A stretch of DNA of 5,121 bases, taken from Bacteroidota bacterium (GTDB taxonomy: Bacteria > Bacteroidota > Bacteroidia > M30B66). Made by a program: the position numbers and the translations under genes. Each line of letters starts with the position of its first letter. Within the stretch, counting starts at the first letter, position 1. This document shows positions 1 to 5,121 of the stretch, one piece after another. The notes below the pieces were generated by a model, which saw only the letters and a program-made list of their open reading frames with translations, was not told the DNA's origin and did no database searches. The stretch spans positions 1 to 5,121 of the forward strand of contig CANMGM010000183.1 of NCBI GenBank assembly GCA_947497195.1, written 5' to 3'.

Positions 1-147
1 AAGTACTCCATCGAAACCGAGGCATCAGGAGGCATTACCAGCAATACACTAGTCGAATTTGCCGATACCGGCGTTCAATTCATCTCCGTGGGCGCCTTAA
101 CGCATCAGGTTCGAAGTCTCGACCTCAGCCTTAAAGCATTCGAATGA
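1..147 (+). CDS. nadC: Nicotinate-nucleotide pyrophosphorylase (carboxylating), C-terminal fragment
   Basis: This is the 3' end of a gene entering from the left edge; frame 1 is open from base 1 to the TGA at 145-147 and gives 48 residues. The family (quinolinate phosphoribosyltransferase) converts quinolinate and PRPP to nicotinate mononucleotide, CO2 and pyrophosphate in cytoplasmic de novo NAD synthesis. Seen directly: the ETEASGGIT segment (fragment residues 5-13) and ISVGALTH (28-35), followed by the closing LDLSLK. These are the phosphate-binding SGG and GALTH loops at the end of the type II PRTase alpha/beta barrel. Gln36 stands where I recall many homologues having Ser after GALTH, a minor change. 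The fragment ends where the family normally ends, so the C-terminus looks intact. Its stop overlaps the start of the next gene, implying co-transcription. Identification is confident; only the N-terminal part is missing, because of the window edge. Confidence 0.95.
   Translation, partial: KYSIETEASGGITSNTLVEFADTGVQFISVGALTHQVRSLDLSLKAFE
144..147 (+). promoter_or_regulatory. ATGA stop-start overlap (nadC / yihY-like)
   Basis: The ATG at 144-146 shares bases with the nadC TGA at 145-147. No purine-rich Shine-Dalgarno sequence stands just upstream (the preceding bases are AAAGCATTCGA). Start of the downstream gene by terminating ribosomes (translational coupling) is therefore the natural reading, and it supports this ATG as the true start. 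Confidence 0.7.
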
Positions 148-1070
148 ATCCCCTTCTGAAACGCATACTCGACCGTTTTATATCGTTTGGACCGGTAAAA
201 TTGTTGCTCGCCTTGCGCTTGCCGGGTTTACACGGGATTCCGCTTTCGGAAGTTCTGGGTAGTTTGATTCGAAGCCTGTCATCTTCCCGCATTTCGATGC
301 GTGCCGCAGCAGTATCGTTCGATTTCTTCATGGCGCTGTTTCCGTCTGTGATCTTTCTGTTCACACTCACTGCGTATTTACCGATTGCCAATTTCGATAA
401 GCTGCTGCTCGAAACCATTAGGGATGTGCTGCCCGATTATACGTACAAAACAATCGAAAGCACGATAACCGATATCATTTCGATTCAGCGCGGCGGCCTG
501 CTATCAGTAGGTTTCATCATCGCCTTGTTTTACGCAACAAACGGAACGACATCGCTCATCAAATCGTTCAATGCTCTATCGTTTGTGCAGGACAGTCGTC
601 CAGGGTGGATGATTCGTCTTAACGCATTGTTGCTTACACTCATTTTTGTTGTCTTGCTCGTTTCGGCTATCATACTTATTATTTTCACTCATTACGTGCT
701 CGAATACCTAATTCAACAAGGGGTAATAAGCAACGACATCAACCTAACGCTGGTATCGGTAGGCGAACGGGTAACATTACTGTTGATGATTCTGTTTAGC
801 ATTTGTGCACTATATTTCTTCGGCCCATCACCCTCAATTCGTCCTTACTTTTTTTCGCCCGGCGCCATAATGGCCACCTTGCTTATTGTTCTATTGATCG
901 AGGGATTCGGGATTTTCATCAACCGCTTTGCAACCTTCAACACGGTTTACGGTTCGGTGGGAGCACTGATTGCCGTTTTGTTACTGATAAATCTAAACGC
1001 GTTGATTATTTTGGCCGGTCACGAATTCAACGCCGTGGTAAACCAATTGAAGAATCAGAAACGCAGCTAA
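144..1070 (+). CDS. YihY/virulence factor BrkB family inner-membrane protein
   Basis: A 308-residue integral membrane protein of the YihY/BrkB family, once misnamed ribonuclease BN (the true RNase BN is a different protein). The biochemical role of the family is unsettled; transport or envelope functions have been proposed. Hydrophobic stretches suggest six helices at about residues 55-80, 118-135, 158-190, 207-228, 238-260 and 270-293. Family hallmarks are visible: RAAAVSFDFFMALFPS (53-68), GGLLSVGFIIALFYATNG (117-134), the NTVYGSVGALIAVLL stretch (266-280), and AGHEFNAVV (291-299), which matches the usual G-x-E-x-N-A near the C-terminus. The length is normal for the family, and the end is a short basic tail (NQKRS). 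The ATG overlaps the nadC stop, so the two genes are probably one operon; the next gene begins 37 bp downstream. The link to NAD synthesis is positional only. Family assignment is firm, function is not. Confidence 0.93.
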   Translation: MNPLLKRILDRFISFGPVKLLLALRLPGLHGIPLSEVLGSLIRSLSSSRISMRAAAVSFDFFMALFPSVIFLFTLTAYLPIANFDKLLLETIRDVLPDYTYKTIESTITDIISIQRGGLLSVGFIIALFYATNGTTSLIKSFNALSFVQDSRPGWMIRLNALLLTLIFVVLLVSAIILIIFTHYVLEYLIQQGVISNDINLTLVSVGERVTLLLMILFSICALYFFGPSPSIRPYFFSPGAIMATLLIVLLIEGFGIFINRFATFNTVYGSVGALIAVLLLINLNALIILAGHEFNAVVNQLKNQKRS

Positions 1071-1107
1071 AATTTTCTGTATTTTCGGCCCTAATTAATT
1101 TCAAAAC
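1071..1107 (+). other. 37-bp intergenic gap before the M1-barrel gene
   Basis: A short AT-rich spacer. TATTTTCG at 1080-1087 is one base away from the Bacteroidota -7 consensus TAnnTTTG, but the nearest upstream TTG (1047-1049) is about 30 bp away, too far for the usual -33 spacing. I see no hairpin with a T-run and no Shine-Dalgarno sequence; the bases before the ATG are A-rich (TTTCAAAAC), as is common before Bacteroidota starts. Read-through from the upstream gene is at least as likely as a separate promoter here. Confidence 0.35.
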
Positions 1108-4100
1108 ATGCGGTTGATACAGATTTTTCTATCGATTTTATTCATTCAATTTACCATCACAGCGTTTGCCCAGCGCGAACGAGAGCGCGAGCAAGCCACT
1201 GTTGATTATGCAAGCAAAGAAAATCCCTATTACTGGAAAAACAGGCTTCCATATGCCGGTTACTGGCAGCAGGATGTGCATTACCGCATCAAGGCAAACA
1301 TCAGCGATGTATCGGATGTGGTGGATGCCACCGAGCAATTGACCTACACCAACAACTCACCCGATACGTTGCGCTGGGTGTTTTTCCATTTATACCAGAA
1401 TGCATTTCAACCCGGATCGTACTGTGCTGCGCTGCACGAAGCGAACGATTATCCGCTGGTTTGGGGCCCCTACGAAAAGCTTGGATTGGGCACATTGGTT
1501 GAGTCAATGCAGAGCAAAGGGGAGGATTTGAAGACCGAACTCGACAATACCATTCTCAAGGTTTGGCTCAATGAACCACTTTTACCGGGCGCACAGGTTA
1601 CATTCGACATCGCTTTTAAAACATTTTTCGATTATCGCGGTAATGTGCGCAGGCGGATGAAGGAATTCGGTGCATATGGCTATAAGCATTTCGACGGAGT
1701 GCACTGGTATCCGCGCATGGCAGTTTACGATAAAAAATTCGGATGGAATACCGACCAACACTTGGGCAAGGAGTTTTACGGCGATTTCGGAACCTACGAG
1801 GTAGAGCTTGACTTTGCCTCGAATTATGTGGTTGAAGCCACAGGTGTTTTGCTAAACCGCGATGAAGTACTTCCGGCCGACTTGCGTGCGAAACTCGACA
1901 TTGCCAATTTCGCAACAAAGCCTTGGGAAGAACGTCCATCGACCATTATCAGCTACGACCCCAAAGCGCGTAAAATCTGGAAATACCGGGCCATTAACGT
2001 GCACGATTTCGCCTGGACCGCCGACCCCACATACCGCATCGGAGAAGCCGAATGGAACGGAATTCAGATCGTTGCCGTAGTGCAGGAGCCGCATGCATCA
2101 CGCTGGCAAAATGCTGCATCGTACACCGCGAAAATTATTGAAACCTATTCGCGCGATATTGGCATGTACGCCTACAATAAAATGGTGGTTGCCGATGCGC
2201 AAGACGGCATGGAATATCCGATGTTGACGCTCGATGGCGGCGCAGATCCGGGTTACCGCGGTTTGCTGGCACACGAAGTTGGACACAACTGGTTTTTTGG
2301 TATGGTCGGATCGAACGAGACATACAGGGCATTCCTCGACGAAGGATTTACGCAATTCCTTACCGCCTGGGCCTTGGAAAACATCGATGGACCGATGGTC
2401 GCAAAAGGTTCACCAAACAAATACACTGCAAAGCATCAGTTGCCTGAACAGATTCGTTATGCGCGTGCTTACCAGGGCTACATACGCGATGCGGTGAATG
2501 AGGATGAAACAACGCTCAACACGCATTCCGACGATTTCGACGGGGCGCTGCGGCATGGTGGTGGCTACGGAAACGTGTATTATAAAACGGCAACGATGCT
2601 GTATAATTTACAGTATGTATTGGGCGACTCGCTGTTTCTCGAAGCGATGCAGTTTTATTTCGACCGCTGGAAGATAGCGCATCCCTATCCCGAGGACTTT
2701 CGCGCAGCCATCATCGATTACACGCATGCCGACTTGAACTGGTTTTTCGACCAATGGCTCGAAACATCCAAAACCATCGATTACCGCATCAAGACAGTGA
2801 AGCACAAGGGCGAAGGAAAATATGCCATTACGCTACGGCGCGATGGTGAAATGCATATGCCCATTGATTTGGCGGTGTATGACCAGAGCGGAAAGCGTTA
2901 CGATTACTACATTCCCAATACATGGTTCGTAAAAAACACAACAGCTACGGTTTTGCCACGCTGGATTGGCTGGGGCAAACTTCAGCCCGAGTACACAGCA
3001 GAAATAGAACTCAAAGACCGAATCAGCAATGTAGTAATCGATACCACATACCGTTTGGCCGATGTGCGCCAGTTCAACAACCGCATGCAAAAGCGTGGCA
3101 CACTGCGCCTCGATTCGCGCGTTGCCAATCCGTCGGACTGGAAGCATTACGAGTTTTTCATCCGTCCCGATTTGTGGTATAACCATTATGATGGATTGAA
3201 AACCGGTTTCCATGTTAACGGCAATTACATGCGCACGCTACACCGGTTCGAAGCAAGTTTTTGGCTGAATTCTGGACTGGTGCGATTGCGCAATGCCCCC
3301 GAAGATCAGTTCAACGACTACAATTTGTTTTCGTTCGCGCTGAATTACCGCACGCCAACTCAGAGAATCGTAAAGAATTCATCGCTTCTTGCCGAAGCAC
3401 GCTACCTCGATGGATTGCGATTGGGTAAACTGGGTTGGGAAGTAGCGAGTCGTAAAGGCAATACGGTGTTTTCGTTATATCTGAAATACATGGAACGCCG
3501 CGATACAACGGATATAAACTATCTTATGGATCGTAGTGTATGGAATCCGAATGCTATCAACCATACGCTCAATGCCGGATTGCAACATACGTACGAATAC
3601 ATGCGCGGAACTGGTAAAATTCAGCTTCTGTTACGCAGTTCGGCACCAGGTTCGGTGTACGATTTTTCGCAGGCCATTTTGGAATCGGTGAACGAGAATT
3701 ATGTAGGGAAGCTGCAGATTCGAACACGATTTTTCGCCCAGTATGGAACCGGATCTAAGCTTGCACCCGAATCAGCTTTATACTTGGCGGGTGCAAATCC
3801 GGAGCAGTTGATGGAGAATAAGTTTACCCGTTCGGCTGCATTTTTCCCGCAAGATTTCAATGGATTGGGTGCCGATGTAAATCACTTTCACATGGGTGGA
3901 GGACTGAATGTGCGCGGTTATGCCGGTTATCTTGCGCCCGAGCAGTTGGCAAACGGCGATGTGATTTTACTGAACAGTGGCAACAGCGGTGCAGCGGGCT
4001 CGGTAGAAATGGAGTTCGATAACTTGGTAAAATTCAAACCACGCATTACGCGCAATTGGCTCAAACTCGATTTATACTTGTTTGGGGATGCAGGGATTTT

Positions 4101-4317
4101 GGATTCAGGCATACAAGGCGATAAACCAACATTTGAGCGTGTCCGCATTAGCTCGGGTGTGGGATCGGCCTGGACCATTAAGCGCTGGGGGCCTTTTGCC
4201 ATGGAGAAGCCACTCACATTGCGTTTCGATGTACCGGTGTTATTAAACCGCACACCCGATGTATCGCCCGATTATGTAAAGTTTCGCTGGATTGTTGGGG
4301 TTAACAGAGCGTTTTAG
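1108..4317 (+). CDS. Exported M1-family zinc metallopeptidase fused to an Omp85-like outer-membrane beta-barrel
   Basis: A 1069-residue two-part protein. Residues 1-21 are a signal peptide (probable cut AFA|QRE), which supports this start; a charged REREREQ stretch follows. Residues ~45-300 look like the N-terminal beta-sandwich of M1 peptidases. The catalytic domain (~305-555) has GMEYP (367-371, the GAMEN-equivalent with Glu369), HEVGH (389-393), the third zinc ligand Glu412 after exactly 18 residues, and VYYK (490-493), whose Tyr491 fits the catalytic tyrosine. Residues ~556-660 form a further beta domain typical of M1 proteins. From ~680 to the end come alternating strands rich in Tyr, Phe and Gly, with VRGY (935-938), FGDAG (992-996) and a terminal Phe. 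These match the loop-6 and strand-13 motifs of Omp85/TpsB barrels. I see no POTRA-like alpha/beta repeat. Inferred role: a peptidase held at the outer membrane, possibly on the surface, cutting amino-terminal residues from peptides. All zinc and catalytic residues are present, so it is probably active. One cysteine only (Cys106). Confidence 0.88.
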   Translation: MRLIQIFLSILFIQFTITAFAQREREREQATVDYASKENPYYWKNRLPYAGYWQQDVHYRIKANISDVSDVVDATEQLTYTNNSPDTLRWVFFHLYQNAFQPGSYCAALHEANDYPLVWGPYEKLGLGTLVESMQSKGEDLKTELDNTILKVWLNEPLLPGAQVTFDIAFKTFFDYRGNVRRRMKEFGAYGYKHFDGVHWYPRMAVYDKKFGWNTDQHLGKEFYGDFGTYEVELDFASNYVVEATGVLLNRDEVLPADLRAKLDIANFATKPWEERPSTIISYDPKARKIWKYRAINVHDFAWTADPTYRIGEAEWNGIQIVAVVQEPHASRWQNAASYTAKIIETYSRDIGMYAYNKMVVADAQDGMEYPMLTLDGGADPGYRGLLAHEVGHNWFFGMVGSNETYRAFLDEGFTQFLTAWALENIDGPMVAKGSPNKYTAKHQLPEQIRYARAYQGYIRDAVNEDETTLNTHSDDFDGALRHGGGYGNVYYKTATMLYNLQYVLGDSLFLEAMQFYFDRWKIAHPYPEDFRAAIIDYTHADLNWFFDQWLETSKTIDYRIKTVKHKGEGKYAITLRRDGEMHMPIDLAVYDQSGKRYDYYIPNTWFVKNTTATVLPRWIGWGKLQPEYTAEIELKDRISNVVIDTTYRLADVRQFNNRMQKRGTLRLDSRVANPSDWKHYEFFIRPDLWYNHYDGLKTGFHVNGNYMRTLHRFEASFWLNSGLVRLRNAPEDQFNDYNLFSFALNYRTPTQRIVKNSSLLAEARYLDGLRLGKLGWEVASRKGNTVFSLYLKYMERRDTTDINYLMDRSVWNPNAINHTLNAGLQHTYEYMRGTGKIQLLLRSSAPGSVYDFSQAILESVNENYVGKLQIRTRFFAQYGTGSKLAPESALYLAGANPEQLMENKFTRSAAFFPQDFNGLGADVNHFHMGGGLNVRGYAGYLAPEQLANGDVILLNSGNSGAAGSVEMEFDNLVKFKPRITRNWLKLDLYLFGDAGILDSGIQGDKPTFERVRISSGVGSAWTIKRWGPFAMEKPLTLRFDVPVLLNRTPDVSPDYVKFRWIVGVNRAF

Positions 4318-4423
4318 TTGTTACTGGCTACTCGGGTATTACAATCTATCAAGTAGGAATCGTTATGGTTTTTTAATTGATGCCTAAGATTGGATGCCTT
4401 TGGTGCGGCGCAAACTTTAGACT
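4318..4423. other. Convergent intergenic gap (106 bp)
   Basis: This separates the 3' ends of the plus-strand M1-barrel gene and the minus-strand cysteine-cluster gene. The only pairing I find is a weak five-base stem, CTACT (4328-4332) with AGTAG (4352-4356), with a long loop; a T-run (4369-4374) follows 12 bases later. A 7-bp direct repeat, GATGCCT, occurs at 4379-4385 and 4393-4399. Neither is convincing as a terminator or a site. No small gene is evident. Confidence 0.4.
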
Positions 4424-4951
4424 TTATTGTCCAAAATTCAATAATTCTTCTTTGTTAGTGGGTAAATTATATCTTATTAATAAATCTAACAAGTATTCTT
4501 TAAAGCCCATACTTATACCGCCTTTAGAACAGCAATATCCTCCATTCCCACTGCAGGTGCACTCGCCTTGTCGTTGAACTTTCAGAGGAAATGTTGCAAA
4601 AAGGTTGTTCGTCCATAAACTAATTTGCACGTTTTCCTTAACGCGCCCCCTTTTATAGAATAATATCTTCAAATCATAATCGGGAGTCATTGCCTGACTT
4701 GATCCGTAAGAGTCTTTTCTTTTAATTCTTTGATTGAGTTCTTTAGCGTCACTTGCTTTTATTCTTGCGCGACCTGTTATAAATATTTTATCAGTTCTTT
4801 CGTTAGAATTGATGTTGAAGTCGTGAGTTTGATCTATTAAAGTCTGAACAACAACACTGTCATAATTTTTATATTTATATTCACTTTTATCAGTCTGTCC
4901 ATATACGGCTATACTGAAGATAACTAAGGTCAGTATGGATAATGATTTCAT
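4424..4951 (-). CDS. Small secreted protein of unknown function with a C-x-C-x6-CC cluster
   Basis: A 175-residue protein that I do not recognise. Residues 1-18 form a clear signal peptide (Lys2, then a hydrophobic core, probable cut VYG|QTD). With no cysteine at the cut site it is not a lipoprotein, so it should be periplasmic or secreted. Residues 20-85 are polar and Lys/Asp/Asn-rich. About 92-125 could form beta strands (DLKILFYK, VQISLWTNNLFATFPLKV). Then comes a glycine-rich segment holding all four cysteines: 131, 133, 140 and 141 (CTCSGNGGYCC). A probable amphipathic helix (150-162) and the tail LLNFGQ close the protein. The cysteines could form two disulfides or bind a metal. The start overlaps the bioA stop by 4 bp (ATGA), so it is probably co-transcribed with bioA, yet its GC content (about 34% by hand count over 4441-4950) is below the bioA tail (about 45%) and the M1 gene. 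That suggests a later-acquired or fast-evolving gene. The signal peptide and junction make it credible as a real gene; its function is open. Confidence 0.8.
   Translation of the reverse strand: MKSLSILTLVIFSIAVYGQTDKSEYKYKNYDSVVVQTLIDQTHDFNINSNERTDKIFITGRARIKASDAKELNQRIKRKDSYGSSQAMTPDYDLKILFYKRGRVKENVQISLWTNNLFATFPLKVQRQGECTCSGNGGYCCSKGGISMGFKEYLLDLLIRYNLPTNKEELLNFGQ
4948..4951 (-). promoter_or_regulatory. ATGA stop-start overlap (bioA / cysteine-cluster gene)
   Basis: On the minus strand the bioA TGA (4950-4948) overlaps the ATG (4951-4949) of the downstream gene. The bases before it (AATAAGCAGTAA) hold no good Shine-Dalgarno sequence, so translational coupling to bioA is the simplest explanation. 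The overlap fixes both the start of the small gene and the end of bioA. Confidence 0.7.
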
Positions 4952-5121
4952 TTACTGCTTATTGGTCCGATAAAGTTTACCAACAATTTATCAATTGCAG
5001 AATATACAACACTCAAATCAGCGTCATCAATACAATACGGTGGCGTAAAATAAAGCACATTGCCCAGCGGCCGAAGGTAAATTCCACGCGAGAGAAAAAA
5101 CTCGGTAATCTCCGGTCCCGC
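4948..5121 (-). CDS. bioA: Adenosylmethionine-8-amino-7-oxononanoate aminotransferase, C-terminal fragment
   Basis: The 3' end of a gene that enters from the right edge, too short to stand out as an ORF. Translating the reverse complement from base 5121 gives 57 residues ending at TGA 4950-4948. BioA is a PLP-dependent class III aminotransferase of the cytoplasm that uses S-adenosylmethionine as amino donor to turn 7-keto-8-aminopelargonate into 7,8-diaminopelargonate in biotin synthesis. Seen directly: FFLSRGIYLRPLGNVLYFTP (fragment residues 8-27) and PPYCI (27-31). These match the characteristic BioA ending of G-x-x-x-RP-x-G, then PPY; Arg17 corresponds to the substrate-carboxylate arginine (Arg391 of the E. 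coli enzyme, from memory). The closing helix (DADLSVVYSAIDKLL) is followed by a short tail, NFIGPISSK. Other class III aminotransferases share this fold, but RPLGN...PPYCI favours BioA. PLP lysine and the rest lie outside the window. Confidence 0.88.
   Translation of the reverse strand, partial: AGPEITEFFLSRGIYLRPLGNVLYFTPPYCIDDADLSVVYSAIDKLLVNFIGPISSK

Noticed and set aside
1047..1087. A possible Bacteroidota promoter (TTG ... TATTTTCG) before the M1 gene
   Set aside because: The -7 element has a mismatch in its core and the spacing to the TTG is about 30 bp, well beyond the usual distance.
803..1117. A 104-codon plus-strand open frame overlapping the end of the YihY-like gene and the start of the M1 gene
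   Set aside because: It lies in another frame of a confidently identified membrane protein, has no recognisable domain, and crosses the well-supported M1 start; it is a shadow frame.
1280..2793. An exact 14-base repeat (ATTACCGCATCAAG) at 1280-1293 and 2780-2793, in the same frame, 1500 bp apart
   Set aside because: Both copies encode YRIK at the start of a beta strand; similar residues with favoured codons explain it, and the flanks do not match.
1616..3508. Many minus-strand open frames of 65-126 codons opposite the M1-barrel gene
   Set aside because: All lie antisense to a gene with clear catalytic motifs, and their translations are Arg/His/Cys-rich and unlike any family, as expected for shadows.
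4328..4374. A possible terminator: CTACT/AGTAG stem followed by a T-run
   Set aside because: The stem is five bases with a 19-base loop and the T-run does not directly follow it; too weak to call.
4377..4577. A 66-codon plus-strand open frame after the M1-barrel gene
   Set aside because: Most of it is antisense to the cysteine-cluster gene, which has a signal peptide and a coupled start; the plus-strand frame has neither.

Overview
The window most likely comes from the chromosome of a Bacteroidota member (Flavobacteriia/Cytophagia/Saprospiria-like). This is inferred from protein style (signal peptides ending in A/G-Q, an outer-membrane beta-barrel ending in Phe), from the lack of Shine-Dalgarno sequences before the starts, and from nadC followed directly by a YihY/BrkB gene, an order I recall as common in that phylum. 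No species can be assigned by reading alone.

Layout. (1) Bases 1-147, plus strand: the last 48 codons of nadC (quinolinate phosphoribosyltransferase, NAD synthesis). (2) 144-1070, plus: a complete six-helix YihY/BrkB inner-membrane protein whose ATG overlaps the nadC stop (ATGA). (3) 1108-4317, plus: a 1069-residue exported protein. It joins an M1-family zinc metallopeptidase (residues ~40-660, with an intact HEVGH-x18-E zinc site) to a C-terminal ~390-residue outer-membrane beta-barrel. The barrel carries the two hallmark motifs of the Omp85/TpsB superfamily, VRGY and FGDAG. (4) 4424-4951, minus: an AT-rich gene for a small secreted protein of unknown function with a C-x-C-x6-CC cluster. (5) 4948-5121, minus: the last 57 codons of bioA (DAPA aminotransferase, biotin synthesis), whose stop overlaps the start of gene 4 (ATGA).

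The plus-strand genes are tightly packed (4-bp overlap, then a 37-bp gap) and could be one transcript. The two minus-strand genes form a second unit that converges on the first across a 106-bp gap. nadC and bioA are ordinary cofactor genes at the two edges.

The most interesting object is the M1 peptidase-Omp85-like barrel fusion. It resembles patatin-Omp85 (type Vd) proteins in layout but has a peptidase in place of the lipase and no evident POTRA domain. The second most interesting is the cysteine-cluster protein coupled to bioA. I saw no RNA genes, CRISPR arrays, insertion sequences or phage genes, and no gene-free stretch longer than about 110 bases.
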